NCBI RefSeq assembly: GCF_037392515.1
Contig: NC_090290.1
Coordinates: forward strand, 25,875,753-25,939,752
Direction of reading: 5' to 3'
DNA: 64,000 nucleotides
DNA from: Haliotis asinina
Taxonomy: Eukaryota > Mollusca > Gastropoda > Lepetellida > Haliotidae
The notes beneath the pieces are model-generated. The model saw only the letters and a program-made list of their open reading frames with translations, searched no databases and was not told the DNA's origin. Numbering within the stretch: position 1 is the stretch's first letter; each line of letters opens with the position of its first letter. The translations under genes were made by a program, and so were the position numbers. Below, in pieces: positions 47,401 through 57,746 of this stretch.

Positions 47401-49979
47401 ATGTGTCACCCATTTCTGTGTGCCGGTACTTGTCATGTGTCACCCATTTCTGTGTGCAGGTACTTGTCATGTGTCACCCATTTCTGTGTGCCGGTACTTG
47501 TCATGTGTCACCCACCTCTTTGTGAAGGTACTTGTCATGTGTCACCCATCTCTGTGTGAAGGTGCGTGTCATGTGTCACCCATCTCTGTATGCATGTACT
47601 TGTCATGTGTCACCCACCTCTATGTGCCGGTACTTGTCATGTGTCACCCACGTCTGTGTGAAGGTACTTGTCATGTGTCACCGACGTCTGTGTGAAGGTA
47701 CTTGTCATGTGTCACCCATCTCTGTGTGCAGGTACTTGTCGAGTGTCACCCACCTCTTTCTCCAGGTATTCCTCACTGAGAAAACCTGTATAACGCCGGC
47801 GGAGGAAACGTCCAAGAGAGTACTGCTGCTCTTCTCCTGTCTGAAACATGACACAGTTATCACGGGTGCTTTTCACGTATTCCAAGCCTTTGATTGTTGC
47901 TGTGTTGGTTGTATTAGCTTAAATCGCGGTTGACTAGGGTCACAGTGAACGAGTCTGTATTTTCTTGAAATGGGACCACAGGATTATGTTTCAGTTCCAG
48001 ATGTTGCAATTTTGTCATGTACACGCAAGCGCCAGTATACACTATGATGAACTACATATGATGAACTACAGATATCATCGTTATCAATTTATTATCAAAA
48101 TTTAAGAAATATCTGTCTCTACATTTGTTAAAAATAATTCAACATACTATCTATCTGATGGATAATGATCCGAACAACGAAATTGCGATAATGATATCCT
48201 ATACACGTGAATAGCTAATTCTGCCAAATGTTATTCAACAGCATAACGATTTTACACTACTTCTAGAGACAAACTAGAGAAATTACCAAGTGCATCAGAA
48301 TATCAATATCACCTTTGCCTAAGATTTAATTTAAACTTCCTTTTGTTTTCCACACACTGAGTTTCCTATTTCCTATCACATCGAAATAATAACCGTCTCA
48401 TATTTCTTGCCCATCAATTCACTCCTCTTTCAGCGAGATTATATTGATACAAATAGAGATCCTCAAGAATATAAATATCACTCTGAAATAATCATTCTAT
48501 CCGATAGTTCATAATTTTGACCTAATGACTGACTGTAAAGGCCGAGGTTCAAACCTACACAGACGAGGTGTGGTCTCCTTGCCTTGTCAAAGCTGTCTTT
48601 CGATGCAAAACAATGCAGTATTCAAGTGCATTCCATGAAATATTACTAAAAAGGACATCGGTTCATGGTGAAATTAAGCCATAGTGTATGAAGGCTCACT
48701 GTGAAATGTGTGGATGTAGGCAACCTGCAAAACATACATTTTGTAAATTCAGATTAGAATTTCCCACTGCTTCAGTCAGGTGGCCAGAGGAAGGGCAATT
48801 CCATAGAAACAAAGAAACAATTGTAGCCTATGGGTTGGTTAGAGTTTCAATGACGGTTTCAAGTTGTGCACGGTAAGGGGTGCACGCTTGACTGATGTTG
48901 ACATCACCATGATGAAGGTTAGTTTCAAATTAAAGTAAAACTTGAAATTACATGCAGACTAATCAAATTAATTTAAATAATTTATCAAAATATGTAAAGA
49001 AAGGATCATTTATTATAAGGCACATGCATATGTTCATGCTAGTAACGTCCATGGTTAACTTTTGACATCGCCAGGCTGTTAGTCGTTACAGTACCGTCAC
49101 TCATGGGCAGATAACTTCTACACTGCTGGGGAGTAGCCAGCAGAAGACTAATTTGGAGGTTTGCACCCTGGATTTGAAGCAAAAATCTTCCCCATAAGCC
49201 TCTAGCCACAATTTTATGAACACTTCTTTCAAATGGAAGATCATTTTACAAAACACGTCATGAATATTCATTATATTAGGAGAGGGATGGATGTCCCATA
49301 TTTCAGACCCATGAAACAAACTAGATAGAATTCTTACATAAGAAATATCTGTCAGGTAAGTTATCAGAATTGCGCATTCGTTGTTTTAACAACCTTCCAA
49401 GCTTGTAGGGACTTTCTTACCATGCACCTGTACTAGATAGGTGAACCCCCACTACTTATACGTAGGTACAATCTCTGTTGAACTAAACTGTTCATACTTT
49501 CTCAACCTGCCACCTTTACGAAATACAGTGACTTTTGTTTATCCAAATTCATCTGACTCACAGTGGTCAGCCAGCCATATCCATCAGGCCAAACGTCCTT
49601 CAAGTTGTTGGGGTTGCTCGGATACGTTGCGTATGGACTGCGGTCACCATGGCGATATATCTGAATTTAAGGGCTTAATTTCACAGTCAAACTCTAACAT
49701 TTCTTGAATCCAGTGAAACATGTTTGTATATAGAACGATCATGGCTGAGGTTAAGGTGATACTTATTGAGGTTAGGTATATACCAATCAAACCTACACTG
49801 CACAGGCACAATGTTACATACAATATATATTAATTGACCGGTTATTTAAAACCGGTGACGCCCTGTACTGAATGGAGGATTCTTACCAGGTTGACGAGTC
49901 TCAGTGTGTCCGGGGCCGTGGACACGACACAGCACCACCCACACACAAACGCTGCAGCACCCAGCACATCAGTCCACAT
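38452..49979 (-). CDS. Histidine acid phosphatase C, divergent paralogue, 10 recognised exons
   Basis: Exons on the minus strand: 49979-49887, 49660-49562, 47840-47754, 46371-46219, 46057-45962, 42379-42290, 41575-41452, 39318-39233, 38957-38765 and 38547-38452. Phases equal those of A and B, and lengths are equal except exon 1 (one codon shorter) and exon 7 (one codon longer). The product begins with a signal peptide (MWTDVLGAAAFVCGW) and has YRHGDRSP (33-40) and SAHDTTV (275-281). It ends with GCSTKCPLSKFVSLTKD. The terminal exon is not settled (see 36427-36470). The exon 8 donor (GCT|gttggt) is weaker than the others. As in A and B, PPYTATLLM lacks the cysteine usual at this place. Exons 5 to 7 differ greatly from A/B, while exon 4 and the second half of exon 9 are almost identical to them. 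Introns are large and carry arrays, MITEs, LINEs and a Tc1 remnant. Confidence 0.9.
39319..39850 (-). repeat. 22-bp minisatellite made from the exon 8 acceptor junction of copy C
   Basis: Units such as 'cattacacctagaacagtga' repeat every 22 bp for about 530 bp, starting exactly at the 5' edge of exon 8 (39233-39318). On the gene strand the true junction is 'ctgttgtag|GGGTAATGG', and units read 'ctgttctag|GTGTAATGG' or the AG-less 'gttcttggtgtaatgg'. The unit therefore spans a 3' splice site. Decay increases towards 39850. Confidence 0.85.
39915..40412 (+). mobile_element. SINE split by a ~290-bp insertion
   Basis: Left part 39915-40037 has 'gtgaagatccagttag' and 'gtcatcgtatccc'. The right part from about 40331 continues 'gttgatcactggattatctg' and ends with the SINE core 'catggctggaatatagctga'. 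The left part pairs with the SINE at 10823-11012. The inserted stretch (about 40038-40330) has a minus-strand coding relic beginning DHCIICKGETNYQEVVKIG, which I cannot name. Confidence 0.65.
40885..41360. repeat. About 41-bp minisatellite in intron 7 of copy C
   Basis: Repeats of 'acagtaaacatcacactgtg' with 'tatttccaccattttgccac' at about 41 bp, roughly 11 units, with small length variation. Unlike the neighbouring arrays it does not abut an exon, and I see no exon sequence in its unit. Confidence 0.85.
41677..41765 (-). mobile_element. SINE 3' end with (CACT)n tail, minus strand
   Basis: On the minus strand it reads 'gaatagctggaatattgc', 'aagtgcggcctaaagtc' and then about eight ACTC units. 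This is the tail type shared with 51649-51790. It marks the outer edge of the exon 6 array of copy C. Confidence 0.75.
41750..42289 (-). repeat. 47-bp minisatellite made from the exon 6 donor junction of copy C, with many intact donors
   Basis: About twelve 47-bp units ('cctcacagaacaggttatcg' to 'gcccatatctaattt') abut exon 6 (42290-42379). On the gene strand a unit holds the last ~24 nt of exon 6 (GCCGATAACCTGTTCTGTGAG-like, split here as VADNLFCE) plus about 20 nt of intron. The real donor is GAG|gtaaga. Around seven units keep GAG|gt with gtaaga, gtaaaa, gtagat or gttaga after it. Others read GATGTAAG or have lost the site. Confidence 0.9.
42514..43023. mobile_element. 510-bp MITE with long inverted repeats and perfect 9-bp target duplication (MULE-like)
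   Basis: It begins CATCCTCGATATCTCCAGGG and ends as its inverted complement, with inverted repeats of roughly 100 bp that extend to 'ataaatatatcggg'/'cccgataattttattacctc'-like sequence. Flanking 9-bp repeats 'cctttcccc' lie at 42505-42513 and 43024-43032. The centre (about 42620-42910) is non-coding. It sits in intron 5 of acid phosphatase C. The terminal sequence is shared with the 92-bp element at 37467-37558. Confidence 0.88.
43033..43436. other. Intron 5 of copy C between MITE and LINE
   Basis: No coding or repeat structure is recognised in this stretch of about 400 bp. Confidence 0.5.
43437..44830 (-). mobile_element. LINE fragment with reverse transcriptase and RNase H (I-group), decayed
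   Basis: In minus-strand order: DKGVPQGN near 44685, the catalytic FVDDFNISCRGKHM box near 44620, then TLLHLYRSLVLTKLDYSSIL (about 44240), a linker with LGAFRTFPIDSLDAEAKEPS (about 44130), and an RNase H-like CWLPGHVGMAGNTKADAA near 43715. Further downstream is ARIGHTHLTH-like 'RCRIGHGRFTHA'. Several frame changes and stops separate these pieces, so it is dead and 5' truncated. An RNase H after the reverse transcriptase points to the I-group of LINEs. It lies in intron 5 of copy C, in sense with that gene. The Tc1 remnant follows at its upstream edge. Confidence 0.8.
44900..45870 (+). mobile_element. Decayed Tc1-family transposase remnant
   Basis: A frame at 44945-45262 reads IATGRLKVGDSQSAVARHFN (helix-turn-helix) and IPGLRRISDKTVRNRF, both typical of Tc1 transposases. 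Later pieces in other frames give GSDLVEVQEN (about 45430-45470) and, near 45635, a THRAPMG...-like remnant of the IEHLWDELGRR region. Multiple stops and frame changes are present, so the copy is inactive. I could not pair the terminal repeats. It lies in intron 5 of copy C. Confidence 0.8.
46446..47753 (-). repeat. 34-bp minisatellite made from the exon 3 donor junction of copy C, about 38 copies
   Basis: Very regular 34-bp units ('cccatttctgtgtgcaggta' plus 'cttgtcatgtgtca') fill 1.3 kb and directly abut exon 3 (47754-47840). On the gene strand each unit reads as exon 3 end (DKYLHTE) followed by intron sequence (GGGTGACACAT). In the bulk of the array the donor has become 'GAAATGGGT'; only the units closest to exon 3 keep GAGGTGGGT-like or GAGATGGGT sequences, so the array is more uniform away from the exon. 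The long plus-strand open frames (to 419 codons, in all three frames) are artefacts. Confidence 0.93.
47841..49100. other. Intron 2 of copy C, unrecognised part
   Basis: No exon is recognised. A small plus-strand frame at 48688-48876 (MKAHCEMCGCRQPAKH...) has no likeness I can name and looks incidental. Confidence 0.45.
49101..49555 (-). mobile_element. LINE fragment, same family as 53078-54760 and 58990-62535
   Basis: Minus-strand pieces FRKGGRLRKYE (about 49525) and HGSEIWDI (about 49305) correspond to FFRNGGKLRTNE and YASEIWGY in the plus-strand copy at 61380-61660. The rest is shortened and frame-broken. It ends a few bases from the exon 2 donor of acid phosphatase C. Confidence 0.6.
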
Positions 49980-51648
49980 GGCAGTGGAGGTCGAGGCACT
50001 GTGTGTATCTGACTGTAAAAGAACAGGTGCCCTCGTCTATCAGGAATTGTATTCCTTATCACAGCCTTTACTCAACAGTCAATTCGAGATAAGGCAAGCG
50101 ACACAGATAGAATGAGAACATTTAATATCCAATCAGCGATAAGTACTATTTAGTGTAATATCATAAACATAATTATTCCTTCTTATTTTAATCAATGACC
50201 CAGATTGTTTTACGGATCCCACATATTTGTGAACCTGAAAGAATGATTCATGAATATTTTGCATAATCAGTCACATGATATGGATTGAAGGCAATTCCAA
50301 ATGCTGTTACGGGCAAATTCTATAATATGTCGCCAACTAATATCTGCATTAAGTCGTAGAGAGAGAATTGTCAAGTTACATTTAATCACTATCAGCTAAT
50401 AAATGCATGCACAGAAGGTGACATGGACGTTGACAAATGAATTAGATGCAATAGAATTCGATTTTGCGCGGAAAACCTTGAAGTCGTGTTAATATGCATA
50501 TGGACAGGAGCGGATGACTTCACCTGGGTGGATACTAAAAGAGCAACTATCGTTCATTTCCCGATTTCGGTGTGTCGCTTGACTGCGTTGTCAGCCATGA
50601 TTAACACGAATCACTATCTTCGTCAGACGATGAACGTCAACAATACAACGTCAGTTCTGAAATATGGACAGACCTCGTCCAGATGAGCACTAACAACTGC
50701 GTGGTTCCACAAGACTAATCTCACTAATAATGGTAACATGATCGTATAAAAGGTGTTTAAATTCATATCCTGGACATCGGAGATGATGACCATGAACACA
50801 TTTGCCAATTTACAAATGAATCCATATGTGCATAAGATCTTAGCTTGGTTAAAAAGTCATTTTTACTCAGAGTACACCACAAAAATCGTTAAGACGTTTT
50901 GAACTACCTGTTGTTTCTGAAACTCATGAACATAACTGGATGAAGACTGGCAAACTTTACTCCAATCATGCACGGTGGGGTGTTGCGGAAACTACTTTTC
51001 GACTTCTTGCTACGTATACACTTCTTGGTCAGTATCCATTATTAAACCATGGTTTACAATATATGAAGGTGCATAGGATACTGCGGAATTGTTTTGTCCG
51101 CAATGTTGCTAAATATATCCGAAAATGGCCGTCATGTTTCAAGTGTTCAATACACAGAATCTTATATGATATTCATCATAAGGTTGAAACGGTGAGTGCC
51201 AGATCGAGGGCAAAATATGTTCCAGTTTCTGGATATGTTGATAAATGTTTGATTCATCGTTAAATGTACAGATGTTATTATTATTCCTCAAGGATTTTAC
51301 CGTTATTGTTAGTATGGTCACTTCTCCAAGGCGGTTTGTATCCGTTCAGACCGCCCTTGATGATACCATAGTGTGTTGAGAGTACAGATCCTAACCAAAT
51401 ACCCAAAAAACGTAATCTGCATATTGTGACGGTTAGAATCATTTCAACTTCCCCGAATTGGCAGTGTTCCTTGAAGAAAAGTACTTCTGAGTCATGTTTG
51501 TCACTCAGAGAGAGTGGTATATGGATCTACGGATAAGCCAAAGTGTAACCTGTGCAACCTATTTGTCTGTGGAATCATGAACATCCCGTTTTGTGCTATA
51601 TGGCCAGATGCTATTGAATTGTATATTACGTTGGTACACTATCCCATT
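49980..51648. other. Upstream region of acid phosphatase C
   Basis: This lies upstream of the first recognised exon of copy C and should hold its promoter and 5' UTR, but no clear TATA box or other site could be fixed. The open frame 50940-51263 has no recognised likeness. Confidence 0.45.
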
Positions 51649-51790
51649 GGGGCAGTGGAGTAGTCTAGTGTTAAAGCGTTCGCTCGGCACGCCGAAGACC
51701 TGGGTTCGATTCTGCACATGCCCACAGTGAAGCCAAGATATTCCTGGAATACTGCTTAAGGTGGCGTAAAACTAAACTCACTCACTCACT
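51649..51790 (+). mobile_element. tRNA-derived SINE with (ACTC)n tail
   Basis: The head is tRNA-like with an A box around 'tagtctagtgttaaagc' and a B box 'ggttcgattc' at 51703-51712. It is followed by a core 'gatattcctggaatactgc', 'ggcgtaaaactaaactcact' and a short ACTC run. This head-core-tail order is typical of gastropod SINEs as I remember them. Confidence 0.85.
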
Positions 51791-53077
51791 GTATACGAAT
51801 ATATAACCAATCACAGAACTTGAAGTATGCACGAGGTCTGCTCTTGGCAGCGAGTATGAAAGCAAAGGTGTTAATTACGGTTCGGATTCACAAATTGTAG
51901 AATTGCGATGTAGTCTCGACCAGTACGCCAGGGCAACAATTACTGTGCATGATAGGAATGGTGGCGACACTGCCATACATTAGTTAGGTAAAATATATGA
52001 CTAGCAAACTGATTTGGGTACTATTAATAAACATGTGACTTGCTAGTATTATGTAGACATTTTAGTGTTGTCGACATTCAGCTAGCGTCTAGAGCACAGC
52101 TCGTCTCGACACATTGAAGCCTTCAGCGGTTAAGTGGTTCAAGTGGTTATAAAAGTTACTACAATATTACCGAATATGAACCCAAATAATGAGAGGTAGT
52201 TTTACCGATTGGAACTAACCCTGTGAGGAAGAACGCCTTTACATCACCCGACCAATCGCACCGACAGGTTGTCTGACGAAAGTGTTTGAAGAGAGTAAAC
52301 ATATTTAAACTTCCTTAAGAACCACAGTATTTGAAGAATCACCGGTTAGGAGATTCCACTGCAAGTTGGTAAAGGTTTTCCTTGATTTAAGTGTGGTATT
52401 CAAGGTAAACTGTTGACACGTATTGTTACAGTAAAACAGATTTGAACGGAATGGTGATGAACAGTAAAGAATCACACTTAAAATCTGCCACAGCACTATA
52501 GGTGTCAGTGATAGATCCATTATTATGTGTATTTCTTTACAGAGAACCTGTTGTTGACATACATAGAAATAAACGTTTGTTTACAGATGACATCTAACTT
52601 CATGTAACTATCCATAATCCGAACAAGGCTGCAAAAGGTTGAAATGTGACTTCGAAAGGATCTCCCGATAGCAAACAAGATGTTTTCAAGATAAATTAGC
52701 TTGAGCTATAAAACTTTTCATAAACTAAGAATTACTTCAGTGTCAGAGTTCTCATCTCAGAAAATTAAGGCTTCATCTCACGTCAAAGGGTCTGCTTGTA
52801 TGATCGAACAGATCAGATAACGTATTAGATTTCCCTTAACGTGGGACAACTGATTGTGTTGGTCACATACTTGAGTTCCCCCCTGACGAGTGTAAATTGG
52901 GACGGCTCCGACATCATTTTTCTGAATGTTTTATTAATATCTTGCATCTTGCAATCGTGTGCAGCATGTTTTGTCAATGTAGATATTTAATGCACGTGCA
53001 ACGGCGCGCAATTCATGTGAAATAATAGACTATTCAGTACAGTAACGTGGCACGTCGTAAACTGGTTTACAGTACAT
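51791..53077. other. Spacer without recognised genes
   Basis: No exon or element is recognised in this stretch of about 1.3 kb; open frames are short and lack likeness. Confidence 0.5.
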
Positions 53078-54760
53078 TTAGTTCGGAACAGTTGGACACC
53101 TCAGAATACCATGCATGTGCGTAAAATCATTCATAAAGGAACCCACATCACCAACACCTTGGGATTGCCAAACTATTCCAAAACGTAGAGAATACAATAG
53201 ATGCTTCACATGAGTAACCCAAGTTTCCATACCAGATGCACCTTGCCCTACTAATACACTATAACACTGTTTGGGGTTCCTGGTTTCTAACATGTTAAGA
53301 AGTTTGATCCAGTATCTTATACATCTGACAAATGCATTTACATAAATACCATTACACCATTCGCCCACTACAGCAACATTGGGAGATTTGGAGCCAAAAC
53401 TTAGAAAAAAATTACAAAATTTAGCTTGAAAGCATTCCAGAAACAACCATTAGTATGCATCCCAAATCTCTGAACCATAAAGAATTATTGGTTCAATTAG
53501 TGATTCAAACATTTTAAACAGAACCTTTGGGGAAATATTACGAAGCGTATAGCATAGTTGATGAATGGAACCGAAGCCTTAGTTACTTTCTTTGCTAATG
53601 TATGTACAGCTTTGGACCAACACAATCTATTTGAAAAAATGATACCGAGGTAACAATAGTAAGTTGATATCTTGATTTGGACGTCGCCCAGTTTCCATAT
53701 TTCTATTTAGTTAATTTGCCACCATTTCGAAAAACCAATATTTCAGTCTTATCTAAACTGACTCTTCAGTCTCATTTGTTACAAAACGGGAGTAAAACGT
53801 CTATATTGTAACTAGAGAACTGTAATAAATGTTTACTCCCTGCCACCGAAATGCTGAATGTCATTTTCAAGCAGGTTTATGAACAATACAAATACGCGAG
53901 GACTTAAAATTCATCCTTGTCTAACACAACTGAAACAATTGACATAATCGTTGATATTGCTCCTTGACATTTCAACAGAGGCCAGGGTTTTTGAGTACAT
54001 GTCCTTAACGATACAAAAAAAAAACCCTTCACCATGGATATCATTTAAATAAAGGACATACCACAAAAGATCCCAGCTGACGGAATCAAAGGCCTTTTGA
54101 AAATCGGCAAACAGGCAATAAAAGCTTCCTTTTGATTTAAATAAGTACATCTGTCCTACAGACTGAAGAGTAAACATGTATCAACCGTAGACTACCCCTG
54201 CCGAAAACCAGCTTGACACTCTGGGTATTTATCACACAAATCTACAAATGATTTTAATCTGTTAATCAACACCCGTGTTAAAAACCCTGACACAAATGTC
54301 TACGAGTGAAATGCCACGAAAGTTGTTGACACTATGAAGGCACCCTTTTGTGGAGTGGGAAGATAATACTTCTGGACCACCAGTCTGGAAAATTACCACT
54401 TCTAAATATATTACTGAAAACAGTAAGGAGCTAAGGAAGTAACATATGTTTACAACACTTTACCATTTCGGGCAGGATACCATTTGCACATTCTGATTTA
54501 CCACATTTCGAGGCATCGATTGCACTTAAGACTTTATCTACAGTAAAGTCATAGTTCAAGAGACTACTGATATCCTGATCATTACAAACATTACAATTCA
54601 CAGCTTCATGTTCTGTGACGACACTACGACAAAATGCAGCAAAATCCATGTCTATTACATTTTCCGTAATGTTCAGCACAATCTTAAAATACTCAACCCG
54701 TGTGATTTGTACCGAGCGAGGCCAATATGTTCAGTCTTACAAATCAAATCTGTGGCTTTA
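53078..54760 (-). mobile_element. LINE fragment (reverse transcriptase to C-terminal part), minus strand, dead
   Basis: From high to low coordinates: VLSAIDASKCGKSECANGIL (about 54530), FCLFADFQKAFDSVSWDLL-like motif A around 54100, FSCVRQG near 53915, then AKFCNFFLSFGSKSPNVAVV (about 53400), PKQCYSVLVGQ (about 53260) and FGIVWQSQGVGD (about 53170). Each has a counterpart in the plus-strand copy at 58990-62535. Stops and frame changes are frequent. The endonuclease part is absent. Confidence 0.8.
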
Positions 54761-55270
54761 GGCCAAAAGTGATGAACTGAATTTTGTCAGGTTAAACTGA
54801 TGCATCATTTCAAATAACATTTCCAAACTACAAATTCTCAGTATTTAACCCAAAGTGGTTCCAATGTGAAGGAAAAAGATAAATGTGTAATAGTTTCATA
54901 ATATAAAATGTTTAATGGAGTAGTATGTGGTGCAATTACACATTGTTTTCCTCCTTAGATTTATGAATTTTTGTTATTCTGCAACCTGAAGTTCAGTGCA
55001 ATGAAACGAAAAAGTAATATAATATGGTTTAAGGTTTATATATAAGTATAAATGTGGAAAGAATACAAATATATCAATAAAAAATGCTTATGCCACTCGC
55101 GATCTAAGATTTTAGATGCAGATAATAGCAACAAAAGCCTTTGATATCCACAAGAAATATCTGCTAAATACAGTCGATTATATCCTACATCGTGATTATA
55201 TCCTGTAACAGTAATTAATGAAGTTAATTCTGACTTCTGACATGCCCAGTATTTTTGTATTTTTTATGGG
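54761..55270. other. AT-rich spacer
   Basis: Nothing recognisable is seen in this roughly 500-bp stretch. Confidence 0.5.
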
Positions 55271-55279
55271 CTACCTAAT

Positions 55280-56443
55280 CACGGGCCATGCTCGTCAACG
55301 TCTCCAGCTTCACACTCATTTGATTCTTCAGGGTCTTGAAATGTGTTTCTCATTTGCCTTGTGACGCATGTAGGTACATGTGGTGGTTCATACCATACAG
55401 GAGTGGTGATGGGAATCGCCCAATGAGTTCGATTCTGCATATGGTTGCAGTGTGTGATGAACATTTCCGGAGTCCCTCGCCGTGATGTTTGTTTGTAAGA
55501 GACTTGATAACTGCCATTCCATCAATTGCGCACACGTCAAACTGGGAACAGTATGTCTTTTACCTTTTCTTCGAAAAATCTCTTCAGTTTGGTCTTGTCA
55601 GTCTTGTTCTTTGATCCATCCATTTGACCAAGTAAAAGTGGAGGATGTGGAAGAGGGAACTGGATTACTTCATCGAGGTCAATTCGATTAGAAAACGCAA
55701 GGTATAAAAAAACACAGACGTCCGGTTCTTGTCTTTAGTCTGAATGTTGACCTTAAGAACTCCCAGCAATGAAATTCTGAATCCCCTGCTTCCTGGGATT
55801 GGTTTATCAAATCTATCCTGCTAAAAAAAGCAGCACTCTGAAAATGTCTAGCACCATGTTTTACAGTTAACAAAATCATCTGCATCATCTTCTGTTGGTG
55901 GTTCTCCCATTGATATATTATACAGAACTGTGTACGGATGAGCTATCGTGAAATGGGTCAGATAGCTTTCAGTTGCAGTGGCAGGGTTTTCAACATCTTT
56001 ACATCCATGTTTCATCTGTACTGGTTTGCGTGTCCATGTTGAAGGTCTTTTATCACTGCACATGTAAAATCCACCTTTTTCTGGTAGATAGTGACTGTGT
56101 GAAGGGTGTCAGTCTGGAATCTGGATACAGCATCTGCATTCACAGTCTGTTCCTGTGCCATATCCACTGGTATACTTGCAAAAGACTTGGGTCTTCCTTC
56201 CTTTTCCACAGGATTTGTCTTGTCAGTGTTCAGAAGATTGAGATGATATCACCCATCTTGTATAATTGTGACTGCACAGAACAGTGGACATAATTGTCCT
56301 GAGCAGAAAGTGAACAGTGCAAGATCACATCAATGTACATCACCCTGTCTTGGTGTGTTTTGCCATGAGTTCCAAACCATGTTTCATCCATGAACTGGGC
56401 ATTGCCATTGAGAAATGCAGCAACGTTATAACGGCGGACACCT
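55280..56443 (-). pseudogene. Intronless coding relic of unknown, probably element-borne, protein
   Basis: On the minus strand, after an acceptor-like 'cccatttcag' at about 56444, it reads RRYNVAAFLNGNAQFMDETW, HGKTHQDRVMYIDVILHCS, then FASIPVDMAQEQTVNADAVS (about 56170) and EPPTEDDADDFVNCK (about 55890). The DMAQEQTVNADA-type phrase recurs, as I recall, in many predicted proteins of marine invertebrates that look element-borne. I cannot name the family. Several stops and frame changes are present, so it is broken. Confidence 0.5.
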
Positions 56444-56460
56444 GAAATGGGTTTTAAGCA

Positions 56461-56540
56461 TTGTACATGTGGGGAATCGAAACCGGGTCTTTAACGTGAC
56501 AAGCTAACACTTTAACCACAAGGCTACCCCACCACCCTGC
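56461..56540 (-). mobile_element. tRNA-derived SINE head, minus strand
   Basis: On the minus strand 'tggggtagccttgtggttaa' (A-box region, about 56512-56531) is followed by 'cacgttaaagacccggtttc' and B box 'ggtttcgattcc' at 56473-56484. The usual tail is not evident. It lies about 30 bp before the Tc1 element. Confidence 0.75.
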
Positions 56541-56749
56541 CACTTTATAAATTGGGCAGTACAATATATACATCTGGAAAAAAGTATTGCAACACTAGGA
56601 TTTTGGAAATCTGCTGTGACATATACGAATTGTATGATATGGTTGTTCAAAAAATGGACTAAAACCCATCATCGTGAGATAAATAGACTATTGACAATAA
56701 AATGACAACAAAACTGCATGTAATCTGTTATATTTTCAATCCATTCTTG

Positions 56750-57652
56750 TCATTTTAAAACAGGTTGTCTTTGTCGTATCCTACGCCCTAAAATGTCGCA
56801 CACATGCTCAATTGGATTCACGTCAGGGCTTCGTGCAGGCCAGGGTAATGTTGTAATGGCTTCCTGACGAAGATAATCGCGAACCAGGGCAGATCTGTGA
56901 GGTCTAGCGTTATCATCCATAAAAACAGGCCTTGTACGGAGAGGATGGTTGTCAAAGTGTGGAACATAGACCTGTTGCAAGATGTCTCTTTGATACTTAA
57001 CGCCATTGAGGTTCCCCCTTACAGTCACCAGTGGCAGTTTGCAATCGTAGGAGAAACATCCCCATACCATCAAAGATCCACCGCCGAATAGGACCTGTTC
57101 CATAATGTTCCTCTGTGTGTAAGCGGTGCCTCTCCGTCGCCAAACACGGGTTCTGCCACCTGTCATGAAGAGTAAAAACCTACTTTCATCGGACCAATGG
57201 ACCTTTCTCCACGATGCCAAGTTCCAGTTCCTGTGGTCCCTACACCAGCCCAGACGATCAGCTTCGTGAGCAGCTGTCAGCAGCGGACGTTTAAGAGGCC
57301 GTCTAGCACGAAGACCTGCTGCTTGCAGTCGATTCCGGACGGTTCTGTCGGAAATTCGTCGATTGGGCAGCCATTCTCAGTTTAAAACATTACTCTGCGC
57401 AAAAGGATTTCGCCGCACATGCCTCAGAAGGGCCCTGTCTTCCCTGTAAGAAGTGCATCGAGGTTTGCCCGAACGCCTTCTGTCCTTCACATCATTAGTT
57501 TCCCGATGCTTTTTCAAAATGCGGCTGATGGTTGATGGATGATGACCAATTTGAACACCAATTTGGCGCAGTGACATACCGGCGTTCCTCATTCCGATTG
57601 TTTTTTCCCCACCAGGTAGAGACAGGTGCTTGCCACCAATGAGGACAATCAT
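56750..57652 (-). pseudogene. Tc1 transposase, one stop
   Basis: It reads through helix-turn-helix segments (GMSLRQIGVQIGHHPSTISR, then ISDRTVRNRLQAAGLRARRP) into the DD34E catalytic domain: VHWSDESRFLL, FMDDNARPHRS, and NPIEHV with exactly 34 residues between the second D and E. A single TGA follows NVLN near 57378-57380; the rest of the roughly 300-codon frame is open. The reading frame begins MIVLIGGKHLSLPGGEK, a little divergent from the family start. All three catalytic residues are present, so it was active recently. Confidence 0.88.
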
Positions 57653-57746
57653 TTAGTGAATCATAAACACAAGAACTACAAACGTACTAATAGTTTTATC
57701 TCAACTACAGCTCTTTTGGTAAACCTACCCTCTGAAATCATCAGAA

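Noticed and set aside
46436-47933. Plus-strand open frames of up to 419 codons rich in HVSPISVCRYL-type repeats
   Set aside because: All three plus frames are open because the 34-bp unit has no stops, and the array derives from the acid phosphatase exon 3 junction on the other strand. No start context or splice structure supports a gene.
50940-51263. 107-codon plus-strand frame upstream of acid phosphatase C
   Set aside because: No domain, no flanking exons and unremarkable composition; probably chance.
51649-51790. Functional tRNA gene
   Set aside because: A and B boxes are present, but the sequence continues into a SINE core and tail and no proper acceptor stem is visible.
57660-57746. 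Left terminal repeat of the mariner
   Set aside because: A 'taaacctaccctc' phrase faintly resembles the right end but lies in the wrong orientation, so it was not accepted as the partner.
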